Of a DNA stretch of 64,000 nt, positions 6,770 through 16,868 are shown piece by piece (positions within the stretch are counted from its first letter, which is position 1; every line of letters begins with the position of its first letter). Source of the DNA: Antrihabitans stalagmiti (GTDB taxonomy: Bacteria > Actinomycetota > Actinomycetes > Mycobacteriales > Mycobacteriaceae); the NCBI RefSeq assembly GCF_016482825.1, contig NZ_JAEMNV010000001.1, positions 372,001-436,000 on the forward strand, read 5' to 3'. Below the pieces are notes generated by a model. The model saw only the letters and a program-made list of their open reading frames with translations, did no database searches and had not been told where the DNA came from. A program made the position numbers and the translations under genes.

Positions 6770-9700
6770 ATGTCTTTGCCACTGCACTCTGCACTGCTCG
6801 ATGCACTCGATCAGCGTGTTGTCATCGGCGACGGTGCGATGGGCACGATGTTGCAGGCTGCCGACCTCACCCTCGACGATTTTCTCGGGCTGGAGGGCTG
6901 CAACGAAATTCTCAACGACACGCGCCCCGATGTGCTCAAAGACATTCACCGCGCGTATTTCGAAGCGGGCGCCGACGCAGTCGAGACGAACACCTTCGGC
7001 TGCAACCTGCCGAACCTTGCCGATTACGACATCTCCGATCGCATTCGTGAGCTGTCCGAGAAGGGCACTCAGCTAGCGCGCGACGTTGCCGACGAGATGG
7101 GTCCAGGTCGCGACGGGATGCCACGTTTCGTCCTCGGTTCGATGGGCCCCGGCACCAAGCTGCCCACCCTCGGACACGCCCCGTACGCCGTGTTGCGCGA
7201 CGCCTACACGGAGTCCGCGCTCGGCATGATCGACGGTGGTGCCGACGCCATCCTGATCGAGACGTGTCAGGACCTGCTGCAGGTCAAGGCCGCGATCATC
7301 GGCAGCCAGAACGCGATGGCAAAGCTCGGCAGGCGGCTGCCGATCATCACCCACGTCACTGTGGAAACAACCGGAACCATGCTGGTCGGCAGCGAGATCG
7401 GCGCCGCGCTGACGGCTATCGAGCCGCTCGGCGTCGACCTGATCGGGCTCAACTGCGCAACGGGACCCGACGAGATGAGCGAGCACCTCCGCCATCTTTC
7501 GAAGTACTCGAAGCTGCCGGTGTCGGTGATGCCGAACGCAGGTCTGCCAGTCCTCGGTGCCAACGGCGCGGAATACCCGCTGTCACCGGAAGAGTTGGCA
7601 ATCGCACTGAGTGGTTTCGTACGCGAATACGGTCTGGCGTTGGTCGGCGGCTGTTGCGGCACAACGCCAGAGCACATTCGTCAGGTTGCGGCGGCCGTGC
7701 GCGATGTCGAGCGGGGCACGCGTAAGCACATCAGCGAGCCCGGCGTTTCTTCGCTCTACACGGCAGTGCCGTTCGAGCAGGATGCCAGCATCCTGATGAT
7801 CGGCGAACGTACGAACTCCAACGGCTCCAAGGCTTTTCGTGAGGCGATGCTTGCCGAGGACTACGAGAAGTGCCTCGATATCGCGAAGGATCAGACGCGC
7901 GACGGCGCGCACATGCTCGACCTCAACGTCGACTACGTCGGCCGTGACGGTGCCGCGGACATGTCTGCTCTCGCAAGCAGATTGGCGACCGCGTCGACGT
8001 TGCCGATCATGCTCGACTCCACCGAACCCGCTGTGCTGAAGGCTGGTCTAGAACACCTCGGCGGGCGTTGTGCGGTCAACTCCGTCAACTACGAGGACGG
8101 CGACGGACCCGATTCGCGCTTCCAGCAGATCATGTCGCTCGTGAAGGAACACGGTGCGGCGGTCGTCGCGTTGACGATCGACGAAGAGGGTCAGGCGCGT
8201 ACCGCCGAGTGGAAGGTCCGGATCGCCGAGCGGTTGATCGCGGACATCACCGGCAACTGGGGATTGTCGGAGAGCGACATCATCATCGACGCGCTCACGT
8301 TCCCGATCTCGACGGGCCAGGAGGAGGTCCGGCGCGACGGCATCGAGACGATCGAGGCCATCCGCGAGATCAAGCGGCTGCATCCGGAGATCCACACGAC
8401 ACTCGGGCTTTCCAACATCTCGTTCGGCCTCAATCCCGCTGCGCGGCAGGTGCTCAACTCCGTGTTCCTGAACGAGTGCATCGAGGCCGGTCTCGACACC
8501 GCGATCGTGCATGCGTCGAAGATCCTGCCGATGGCGCGGATCCCCGAGGAACAGCGGCAGACCGCACTCGACCTCGTTTACGACCGTCGCCGCGACGACT
8601 ACGACCCGCTGCAGACGTTGATGGCGCTGTTCGAAGGCGTCTCGGCGGCCGATGCCCGTGAGTCGAGAGCCGAAGAGTTGGCCAAGCTGCCGCTGTTCGA
8701 GCGGCTGGAACGCCGGATCGTCGACGGTGACCGCAACGGTCTCGACGTCGATCTCGACGAGGCGATGCTCACCAAGAAGCCCCTCGAAATCATCAACGAG
8801 ACGTTGCTGTCCGGGATGAAGACGGTCGGCGAACTGTTCGGCTCCGGTCAGATGCAGTTGCCTTTCGTGCTGCAGTCTGCCGAAGTGATGAAGGCTGCTG
8901 TCGCCTATCTGGAACCTCACATGGAGGCGACCGACGACGACGGCAAGGGCCGCATGGTGATCGCGACCGTCAAGGGCGACGTCCACGACATCGGTAAGAA
9001 CCTGGTCGACATCATCCTGTCGAACAACGGCTACGAGGTCGTCAACCTCGGTATCAAACAACCGATTGCGTCGATCCTCGATGCCGCGATCGACAAGAAG
9101 GCCGACGTCATCGGTATGTCCGGCCTGCTCGTGAAGTCGACAGTCGTGATGAAGGAGAACCTGCTCGAACTGAACGCCAAGGGTGTTGCGGGGCAGTTCC
9201 CCGTCATGCTCGGTGGCGCGGCGCTCACACGGTCCTACGTCGAGAACGACCTGACCGAGGTGTACGACGGCGAAGTCAGTTACGCCCGTGACGCTTTCGA
9301 AGGTCTGCGGTTGATGGACACCATCATGACGCGCAAACGCGGCGGCGGACCCGATCCGGACAGCCCCGAGGCGATCGCGGAACGTGAGAAGGCGGCCGAA
9401 CGTAAAGCGCGGCACGAGCGTTCCCGCAAGATCGCCGAAAAACGAAAGGCCGCAGAGGTTCCCGTCGTTGTTCCCGAGCGCTCCGACGTCGCGGCAGATC
9501 TTCCTGTCCCGACACCGCCGTTCTGGGGGAGTCGCATCGTCAAAGGTGTTGCGCTGTCCGAATATTCGAATCTGTTGGACGAACGTGCTCTGTTCCTCGG
9601 CCAGTGGGGACTGCGCGGTCAGCGAGCAGGCGAAGGCGCGACGTACGAGGAACTGGTCGAGTCGGAAGGACGTCCGCGCCTGCGGTACTGGCTCGATCGC

Positions 9701-10336
9701 CTCACCAGCGACGGCATCCTCGCTCATGCCGCGGTTGTCTACGGCTACTTCCCGGCCGTGTCCGAGGGTGACGACGTGATCGTGCTCGAGAGCCCGGAAC
9801 CCGATGCGGCGGAACGGTACCGCTTCACGTTCCCGCGCCAGCAGCGCGACCGCTTCCTGTGTATCGCCGACTTCGTCAGGTCGAGGGAGAAGGCCGTTGC
9901 GGACGGTTCCGTCGACGTGTTGCCGTTCCAATTGGTGACGATGGGTCAGCCGATCGCAGATTTCGCCAACGAACTTTTCGCTGCCGACTCCTACCGCGAC
10001 TACCTCGAGGTACACGGCATCGGTGTACAGCTGACCGAAGCTCTCGCCGAGTACTGGCATCGCCGCGTCCGTGAGGAATTGGTGCTCGGCGGTCACAGTC
10101 TCGCCGAGGACGACCCGTCCGATGTGTCGGAGTACTTCAAGCTCGGCTACCGCGGCGCCCGTTACTCCTTCGGCTACGGTGCGTGCCCGGACCTGGAAGA
10201 TCGGGCGAAGCTGGTTGCGCTACTCGATTCCGAGCGAATCGGTGTCGTGCTGTCGGAAGAGCTGCAGCTGCATCCGGAGCAGTCGACCGACGCGTTCGTT
10301 CTGCATCACCCCGAGGCGAAGTACTTCAACGTCTGA
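6770..10336 (+). CDS. metH: Cobalamin-dependent methionine synthase
   Basis: 1188 residues, normal length for MetH, transferring a methyl group from methyltetrahydrofolate to homocysteine. Domains in order: homocysteine methyltransferase (~1-320) with zinc-ligand motifs GLNCATGP and GGCCGT (~292); pterin-binding domain (~350-610) with GERTNSNGSKAF; cap and B12-binding domain (~640-880) with DVHDIGKN (~737), whose His is the lower cobalt ligand; and the SAM-binding reactivation domain (~900-1188). ATG 6770 matches the family start MSLPLHSALLDAL. TATTCT ends 7 nt upstream of it, so a riboswitch-independent leaderless transcript is also possible. The riboswitch 110 bp upstream links expression to SAM, and the cobalamin genes further along supply its cofactor. 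Confidence 0.97.
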   Translation: MSLPLHSALLDALDQRVVIGDGAMGTMLQAADLTLDDFLGLEGCNEILNDTRPDVLKDIHRAYFEAGADAVETNTFGCNLPNLADYDISDRIRELSEKGTQLARDVADEMGPGRDGMPRFVLGSMGPGTKLPTLGHAPYAVLRDAYTESALGMIDGGADAILIETCQDLLQVKAAIIGSQNAMAKLGRRLPIITHVTVETTGTMLVGSEIGAALTAIEPLGVDLIGLNCATGPDEMSEHLRHLSKYSKLPVSVMPNAGLPVLGANGAEYPLSPEELAIALSGFVREYGLALVGGCCGTTPEHIRQVAAAVRDVERGTRKHISEPGVSSLYTAVPFEQDASILMIGERTNSNGSKAFREAMLAEDYEKCLDIAKDQTRDGAHMLDLNVDYVGRDGAADMSALASRLATASTLPIMLDSTEPAVLKAGLEHLGGRCAVNSVNYEDGDGPDSRFQQIMSLVKEHGAAVVALTIDEEGQARTAEWKVRIAERLIADITGNWGLSESDIIIDALTFPISTGQEEVRRDGIETIEAIREIKRLHPEIHTTLGLSNISFGLNPAARQVLNSVFLNECIEAGLDTAIVHASKILPMARIPEEQRQTALDLVYDRRRDDYDPLQTLMALFEGVSAADARESRAEELAKLPLFERLERRIVDGDRNGLDVDLDEAMLTKKPLEIINETLLSGMKTVGELFGSGQMQLPFVLQSAEVMKAAVAYLEPHMEATDDDGKGRMVIATVKGDVHDIGKNLVDIILSNNGYEVVNLGIKQPIASILDAAIDKKADVIGMSGLLVKSTVVMKENLLELNAKGVAGQFPVMLGGAALTRSYVENDLTEVYDGEVSYARDAFEGLRLMDTIMTRKRGGGPDPDSPEAIAEREKAAERKARHERSRKIAEKRKAAEVPVVVPERSDVAADLPVPTPPFWGSRIVKGVALSEYSNLLDERALFLGQWGLRGQRAGEGATYEELVESEGRPRLRYWLDRLTSDGILAHAAVVYGYFPAVSEGDDVIVLESPEPDAAERYRFTFPRQQRDRFLCIADFVRSREKAVADGSVDVLPFQLVTMGQPIADFANELFAADSYRDYLEVHGIGVQLTEALAEYWHRRVREELVLGGHSLAEDDPSDVSEYFKLGYRGARYSFGYGACPDLEDRAKLVALLDSERIGVVLSEELQLHPEQSTDAFVLHHPEAKYFNV

Positions 10337-10359
10337 GGTGATGCAGCACTTCGGCTGGG

Positions 10360-10941
10360 TCAGACCGCGTCGGTGCGGGTGAGGGTGACTTCTCGTTCGC
10401 CGACATCCGGATCGGAAACGACGACGTTGACTTCACCGACACGTCCGTCGAGTTCGGTACGGATCTCGGTCGGACCTTTGGAGTTCGGATCGGGATCGTA
10501 GAAGGCTCGGACGAAGGTCGGGATCACGTCGAGGATATTGGTCGTGAAATCGAGCCCGACCACGCGTGACCGTACAGGCGAGACCGCTGCGCCGAGGTAA
10601 TAGTCGTCGACGGTCACCTTCGCCTCGAGCGCAGGCTTGTGCGGTGTGACGAGATTCGGTGCGGTCACCGATTCCTGCGTTGCTGTGTCGAGCAGCAGGT
10701 GTGCGACTTCGGTCGCGGTTGCGAGATCGACTGCGACAGTGCGCGCAGCGTCCACTCCATTGACGCCACTGACGGCTACCGGGCCACTTGGCCTCGGCGT
10801 ATTCGGCATGGCGAAGTCGAAGATCGATTTCGTGGGCATGTCGACGCCCATGTCGGATAGCACTACTGACGCCGCAGCGCCCGTGAAGCCGACGCTTGCG
10901 ACACCAGCGAGCGCGACCGCGGTATGTCGTAACCACGACAT
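10360..10941 (-). CDS. Secreted protein of unknown function
   Basis: 193 residues beginning MSWLRHTAVALAGVASVGFT, an N-terminal signal sequence with a hydrophobic core ending near AAASVV. The mature part is mostly polar and beta-rich, with DDYYLGAAVSPVRSRVVGLD. ATG 10941 is favoured by an AAAGGA ribosome-binding site 7 nt upstream; the frame is open a little further. It converges on metH with a 23-bp gap. I do not recognise a family. It is probably an exported cell-envelope protein. Confidence 0.75.
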   Translation of the reverse strand: MSWLRHTAVALAGVASVGFTGAAASVVLSDMGVDMPTKSIFDFAMPNTPRPSGPVAVSGVNGVDAARTVAVDLATATEVAHLLLDTATQESVTAPNLVTPHKPALEAKVTVDDYYLGAAVSPVRSRVVGLDFTTNILDVIPTFVRAFYDPDPNSKGPTEIRTELDGRVGEVNVVVSDPDVGEREVTLTRTDAV

Positions 10942-11272
10942 GAAAGGTCCTTTCGTTCGCTTGTCGGTTGCTTCGCTTTTCAATTACTTGCTGTTTGTTC
11001 AGTTTGTGGGATCAGCAAATATTCGGCAACAAATATTCCCTGCGATGAGGCGAGACGCGTGTCACATTGCTGACGAACGGTCTCTTCCGACCCCCGAGAG
11101 CGAGTCTATCGTCCGTTTCGGGCATCGAATCTTAGGCGTTCGGTGATGGTCATCACGACGATAGAAGGTGTGTGGTCCTCGCCTCCCGCGCCACTCGGCG
11201 AAGCGGTCCAGTCGGCTACCGTCATGGCTGTCGATGTTGGATCAGAGATGTCGGAATCAGAGGGGAAAGTGC
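10942..11272. other. 331-bp divergent intergenic region, partly AT-rich
   Basis: Separates the minus-strand secreted-protein gene from the plus-strand HAD gene. It holds an AT-rich patch (10981-11038) unlike the surrounding GC-rich DNA, two tandem 12-mers (listed separately), and TGATGGTCATCA at 11144-11155 (5-bp arms around GT). No convincing coding frame or structured RNA was seen. Confidence 0.7.
11013..11038. repeat. Tandem 12-mer CARCAAATATTC upstream of the secreted-protein gene
   Basis: CAGCAAATATTC (11013-11024) and CAACAAATATTC (11027-11038) are direct repeats, 14 bp start to start, with one difference. They lie 72-98 bp upstream of the ATG at 10941 on the opposite strand, the place of an activator site. 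Confidence 0.55.
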
Positions 11273-11926
11273 GTGCCAGAAGTAGCCGGTGTGTTGTGGG
11301 ACATGGACGGAACGCTGCTCGATTCGGAGAAGCTGTGGGACGTCGCCATAAACGAACTCTCCCTCAACCTGGGCGGACCGATGACACCAGCGACGCGACA
11401 TGCGCTGATCGGATCCTCGGGACCCAACACTCTCGCGATCATTTTCGACTCGCTGGACCTCGAACCGCATCCGGACGCCCTTGCCGATGCCGACGACTGG
11501 CTCGACAAGCGCGTTGTCCAGCTGTTCGGTGACGGTATCCCGTGGCGGCCAGGGGCGCAGGAGGCATTGGCCATGGTTCTCGACGCGGGAATCCCCATGG
11601 CACTCGTGACCAACACCAAACGCTCGCTCACCGAGCTCGGTCTGGACACGCTCGGCCGCGAGCATTTCGCCGCATCGGTGTGCGCCGACGAGGTGCCACA
11701 AGGCAAGCCGGCTCCCGACCTCTACCTTCGCGGCGCCGAACTGCTCGGTACCGACCCGACCCACTGCGTTGCGATCGAAGACTCGCCGACTGGTGCGATC
11801 GCCGCGGAAGCTGCTGGGTGCTCGCTCATCGTCGTACCCTGCGAAATTCCGGTTCCCGAAGCGTCCGGTCGGGTCTTTCGCGACAGCCTGATCGGGCTGA
11901 CCGTCGGTGATCTGCGCATCGGGTAG
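11273..11926 (+). CDS. HAD-superfamily phosphatase (beta-phosphoglucomutase/phosphatase-like)
   Basis: 217 residues with all HAD motifs: I, DMDGTLLDSE (first Asp is the nucleophile); II, LVTNTKR; III, the Lys in PQGKPAPDLYL; IV, VAIEDSPTG. The cap lies after motif I as in subfamily IA. GTG 11273 is chosen because it puts motif I at residue ~11 and is preceded by AGGGGAAAG. Substrate cannot be told. Related genes are usually annotated as haloacid dehalogenase-like hydrolases. It is followed by a lipoprotein gene 66 bp downstream. Confidence 0.9.
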   Translation: MPEVAGVLWDMDGTLLDSEKLWDVAINELSLNLGGPMTPATRHALIGSSGPNTLAIIFDSLDLEPHPDALADADDWLDKRVVQLFGDGIPWRPGAQEALAMVLDAGIPMALVTNTKRSLTELGLDTLGREHFAASVCADEVPQGKPAPDLYLRGAELLGTDPTHCVAIEDSPTGAIAAEAAGCSLIVVPCEIPVPEASGRVFRDSLIGLTVGDLRIG

Positions 11927-11992
11927 CAGCGCGTAAACGCCGGGGCTATCGTCGAACCGTTGAACTGCGGTGTCGACGACAGGGACCTAGTG

Positions 11993-12499
11993 ATGACCCG
12001 ACGATTCACCTGCTTGCTGGCCACAACTGCGTTGGCATTCGCCCTCGTCGCCTGCGGTGGCGACGACAGCTCGAAGGCCTCGCCCGAACCGTCCACCGCC
12101 GAGGCGACGGCAACCGCGACACCGAAGGCGCCCGCGACGACCAAGCCGACCGCGTCCGACACGGCGACTACGCCGCCGACAACGACGAAGCCGGCAACCG
12201 ACGGCATTCCGTCGCTGTTTCCCGACGACTTTCCGTTCCCGGAAAATCTGAACACAACCGAGAGCCGTGACGAGTCGGTCACCGCTCTGCTGAGTGGCAC
12301 GACCACGTCGACCGCCGACGAGTTCATCGAGTTCTACGACAGCAGGCTGCCGGGGCTCGGTTGGACCCTCGACGACACCACGTCGAGCGGCGGCTCCCAC
12401 GTCTTCACCCGAGATGGGTTGTGGGTGTCGATCGTCGCAGGCGACATCCCCGGCGCCAGCGACACGTCGTTCCAGATCTCGTTGCAGGAGCTCGGCTGA
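11993..12499 (+). CDS. Lipoprotein with Thr/Pro/Ala-rich linker
   Basis: 168 residues beginning MTRRFTCLLATTALAF, with lipobox LVAC followed by GGDDSS, so it should be lipid-anchored on the outer face of the membrane. Residues ~25-75 are a low-complexity linker of Ala, Thr, Pro and Lys, a flexible tether through the cell wall. The folded C-terminal domain (~80-168) has FPFPENL and EFIEFYDSRLPGLGW, a pattern seen in small actinobacterial lipoproteins of unknown function. A GTG just upstream (11990) is an alternative start. Confidence 0.85.
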   Translation: MTRRFTCLLATTALAFALVACGGDDSSKASPEPSTAEATATATPKAPATTKPTASDTATTPPTTTKPATDGIPSLFPDDFPFPENLNTTESRDESVTALLSGTTTSTADEFIEFYDSRLPGLGWTLDDTTSSGGSHVFTRDGLWVSIVAGDIPGASDTSFQISLQELG

Positions 12500-12579
12500 G
12501 GCGTTCGCCACGTCCGAGTGCGGGCACGTTCGCACCCACTGGCCGGTCACCGTTGGCGTAGCTGGAAGAATGGCCTTCC

Positions 12580-12843
12580 GTGAAGAACTTCGAATCCCTG
12601 TTTGCCGAGCTGGCCGACCGTGCCGCCAATCGCCCTGACGGTTCCGGAACCGTCGCAGCGTTGGACGCCGGCGTGCATGCGCAGGGCAAAAAGGTTCTCG
12701 AAGAGGCTGGCGAAGTGTGGATCGCGGCTGAGCACGAGAGCGACGAAGCCCTCGCCGAAGAGATCTCGCAGCTGCTCTACTGGGTGCAGGTGCTGATGAT
12801 CGGGCGCGGCCTGAAGCTCGACGACGTCTACCGACATCTGTGA
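12580..12843 (+). CDS. hisE: Phosphoribosyl-ATP pyrophosphatase
   Basis: 87 residues of the all-alpha MazG-like HisE fold, with the acidic metal-binding helix [14 protein letters not shown] and later EEISQLLYW. It hydrolyses phosphoribosyl-ATP to phosphoribosyl-AMP in the second step of histidine synthesis. The GTG start and family length agree. hisG follows after 65 bp, the pair being arranged as in Mycobacterium (Rv2122c-Rv2121c). Confidence 0.95.
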   Translation: MKNFESLFAELADRAANRPDGSGTVAALDAGVHAQGKKVLEEAGEVWIAAEHESDEALAEEISQLLYWVQVLMIGRGLKLDDVYRHL

Positions 12844-12908
12844 TCGGTACTCCTCGTCGCCGTGCACGCCCCGCCTGAAAGGCCAAGACCGTGAAAGAGA
12901 CTCAACCC

Positions 12909-13760
12909 ATGCTGCGTGTAGCAGTCCCCAACAAAGGTGCCCTGTCGGAATCTGCTGCTGAAATTCTCAGCGAAGCCGGCTACCGCCGCCGCACCGATTC
13001 CCGCGACCTCACCGTGCTCGACCAAGCGAACCAGGTCGAGTTCTTCTTCCTCCGACCGAAAGACATCGCGATCTACGTCGGGTCAGGCGAACTGGACCTC
13101 GGCATCACCGGCCGCGATCTCGCCCGCGACTCGGGGGCGACCGTCGACGAACGCCTACCGCTCGGCTTCGGTCGATCGACATTCCGCTACGCGGCGCCTG
13201 CAGGTCGCGACTGGAGTGCCGACGACCTCGGCGGCCTCCGCATCGCGACGTCCTACCCGAACCTCGTTCGCGCCGATCTCGCGAAGCGCGGACTGACAGC
13301 CGATGTCATCAGGCTCGACGGTGCCGTCGAAATATCCATCCAACTCGGCGTCGCCGATGCGATCGCCGACGTTGTCGGGTCGGGCCGCACGCTCCGGCAG
13401 CACAACCTGGTCGCTTTCGGTGATTCACTGTGCGACTCGGAGGGAGTGCTCATCGAGCGGGCCGGGTCGGACCGGGCGGACCGCGCACGCAACCAATTGG
13501 TCGCACGTGTGCAGGGAGTCGTCTTCGCGCAGCAGTACCTGATGCTCGACTACGACTGCCCGAAGACCTTGCTCGACGAGGCCGTGCAGATCACGCCCGG
13601 CCTCGAGTCGCCGACGGTGTCGCCGCTCGCGGACGAAGCGTGGGTCGCCGTGCGCGCGATGGTGCCGCGAACCGAACACAACGACGTGATGGATCGTCTC
13701 GCCGACTTGGGCGCGAAAGCGATTCTCGCGTCCGACATTCGGTCCTGTCGAGCGTTCTGA
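12909..13760 (+). CDS. hisG: ATP phosphoribosyltransferase (long form)
   Basis: 283 residues, closely matching the mycobacterial enzyme from the start [14 protein letters not shown], with [26 protein letters not shown]. It catalyses the first committed step of histidine synthesis from ATP and PRPP. The C-terminal ACT-like regulatory domain (~210-283) is present, so histidine feedback inhibition is expected. ATG 12909 is preferred over an in-frame GTG at 12891 because family members begin MLRVAVPN. Co-transcribed with hisE. Confidence 0.97.
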   Translation: MLRVAVPNKGALSESAAEILSEAGYRRRTDSRDLTVLDQANQVEFFFLRPKDIAIYVGSGELDLGITGRDLARDSGATVDERLPLGFGRSTFRYAAPAGRDWSADDLGGLRIATSYPNLVRADLAKRGLTADVIRLDGAVEISIQLGVADAIADVVGSGRTLRQHNLVAFGDSLCDSEGVLIERAGSDRADRARNQLVARVQGVVFAQQYLMLDYDCPKTLLDEAVQITPGLESPTVSPLADEAWVAVRAMVPRTEHNDVMDRLADLGAKAILASDIRSCRAF

Positions 13761-13778
13761 CGCTGGATCCGGGCAGGC

Positions 13779-14630
13779 CTACCTCGTGCCGTCCGGCACG
13801 GTTGCGGGCCAGCCCGGATACTCGGGGAGAGTGCCGCCGAACGCTGGACACAGCGGCTTGTAGTCGCACCAGTTGCACATGTTGCTGGGACTCGGCCGGA
13901 AATCTCCGGTCGCGCCTGCTTCGAGGATCGCTTTCCACAGTGCGGACAGCGTGCGTTCGAACCGCAGCAGTTCGTCACGATCGGGCTGGTAGGTGAGAAT
14001 TTCGTCGTCGGCGAGATACAGCAGTCGAAGCTGCGTCGGGACGATCCCACGGGTCCGCAGAATGACCAGCGCGTAGAACTTCATCTGGAACAGCGCGTGG
14101 GATTCGCGCCTTTCGCCCGGTGCGCGGCCCGTCTTGTAATCGACGACCCGAACCTCGCCGGTCGGTGCTACGTCGATGCGGTCGACGAAACCACGAAGCA
14201 GGACACCGTCTTCCAGCTCGACCTCCACTCGCTGCTCACACGATTCAGGTTCGAATCGAGTCGGGTCTTCGAGCCGGTAGTACCTGGAAATCAACGCGCG
14301 CGCTTCGTCGAGAAATTCGCCGCGCTCGTCGGTGGTGACCAGCTCGCACAACTCCGGTGCATCCCCGACGAGACGGTCCCAAGCAGGATCGACGAGCGCG
14401 GTCGCCGTGTCGGGAACACGGTCCGCGGCGGGTAATCCGTACAGAGATTCCAGTGCGGCATGCACGACAGTTCCCCGCAGGGCCGCTCTCGTCGGCACTT
14501 CGGGGATTCGATCGACTGCACGCAATCGGTACTTCAACGGGCACAGCTTGAAATCGGCAGCACGCGACGGCGACAGCGCAGGCCTGCGCGGAGGTGCCGA
14601 ATCGGGGGCTGGCGGTGCTGTTGTCGTCAC
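13779..14630 (-). CDS. RecB-family exonuclease with [4Fe-4S] cysteines (Rv2119-like)
   Basis: 283 residues of the PD-(D/E)XK nuclease superfamily. LSPSRAADFKLCPLKYR near the N-terminus starts the domain. The active site includes RGTVVHAALE, GFVDRIDVA and VVDYKTGR. Four cysteines (one in KLCPLKY, three in MCNWCDYKPLC) are arranged as in AddB/RecB-type iron-sulfur nucleases. It probably acts on DNA ends in repair. GTG 14630 is chosen because TACCCT lies 7 nt upstream. It is divergent from trmI, as in M. tuberculosis. Confidence 0.9.
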   Translation of the reverse strand: MTTTAPPAPDSAPPRRPALSPSRAADFKLCPLKYRLRAVDRIPEVPTRAALRGTVVHAALESLYGLPAADRVPDTATALVDPAWDRLVGDAPELCELVTTDERGEFLDEARALISRYYRLEDPTRFEPESCEQRVEVELEDGVLLRGFVDRIDVAPTGEVRVVDYKTGRAPGERRESHALFQMKFYALVILRTRGIVPTQLRLLYLADDEILTYQPDRDELLRFERTLSALWKAILEAGATGDFRPSPSNMCNWCDYKPLCPAFGGTLPEYPGWPATVPDGTR

Positions 14631-14637
14631 ACCTGGC

Positions 14638-14643
14638 AGGGTA
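14638..14643 (-). promoter_or_regulatory. -10 element TACCCT of the RecB-like gene (leaderless pattern)
   Basis: TACCCT on the minus strand ends 7 nt before GTG 14630; no ribosome-binding site is visible. Confidence 0.4.
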
Positions 14644-14663
14644 TGCCCCTGGGCCGACAATGA

Positions 14664-16099
<1,436 letters not shown>

Positions 16100-16160
16100 G
16101 CCGCGTAACGGTAATCGACCAGCAAGAACAAACCGACCATTTCGGACAGTTGCAGTCGTT

Positions 16161-16667
16161 TCAGCATTGCACTCTGCCCATCGCAAGCAGATTGCATGTG
16201 CTTGCGCTCGACAGCTGCCACGCCTCGCCGACCTTGTCCCAGGTCATGTTGATGGGGATTGTGCCGTGCGGACCCGTGACGTCGACCTTTGCCGTTGCCG
16301 ATGTCCCGGCTACGTCGACACCGGATACGACGAAGGTGATTCGCCCGTAGTTGTCCAGCCCCGTCGTCAAGGCGGCCAACGCTTCCACCCGCGTCTGACC
16401 GTCGACGACCAACCCCGCTTTGTTCTGTGCCGGGATCGCCGGATCGACGAGCCGCACCAGCGAATCCTGGAGTAGATCCGGCGTCGGGGGAGCGACATCG
16501 GGCACCTGCGTGGTGGTCGGCACCGCCGACGGCTCAGGTGCCGTTGTGGTCGGCTGCGACGACGGCTGACCGACAGCAGGGGTATTGGCATCGTCGGAAC
16601 CGCAGGCGACAACGGCCACCGCGACGAGCAAAGCACCGACGGAACTAACGCATTTGCGGTGAATCAC
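16161..16667 (-). CDS. Lipoprotein, LppK-like (Rv2116 position)
   Basis: 168 residues beginning [20 protein letters not shown], with a lipobox ending VVAC before GSDD, then a Pro/Thr/Ser-rich tether. The C-terminal domain (~75-168) has [19 protein letters not shown] and [17 protein letters not shown]. Such low-complexity lipoproteins are common in mycolate-containing actinobacteria; function unknown. It sits where M. tuberculosis has lppK, next to mpa and divergent from it. GTG 16673 is an alternative start two codons upstream. Confidence 0.8.
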   Translation of the reverse strand: MIHRKCVSSVGALLVAVAVVACGSDDANTPAVGQPSSQPTTTAPEPSAVPTTTQVPDVAPPTPDLLQDSLVRLVDPAIPAQNKAGLVVDGQTRVEALAALTTGLDNYGRITFVVSGVDVAGTSATAKVDVTGPHGTIPINMTWDKVGEAWQLSSASTCNLLAMGRVQC

Positions 16668-16868
16668 GTGCACTCTTCTCTCGATCGCAGCTTGCGGGGC
16701 GTATCGGCGACGGGACGTCACGCTAACATCGGGCCGCAACGACCTGGCGGTACTCGTCGTGTCGCCGAACACATCCGAGACACGTCACAGCACCGAAACA
16801 GTGTCGTACGGCAGAAAGCGCGCGCTGCCGGTAGCGTGGATAGACCGGGACTGGGAGGAGTCGACACT

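Noticed and set aside
8048-10096. A 680-codon frame antisense to metH
   Set aside because: The plus-strand metH domains explain the region; the antisense translation is low-complexity and featureless.
10331-10365. Inverted repeat GTCTGA...TCAGAC linking the stops of metH and the secreted-protein gene
   Set aside because: A 6-bp stem with a 23-nt loop; probably chance.
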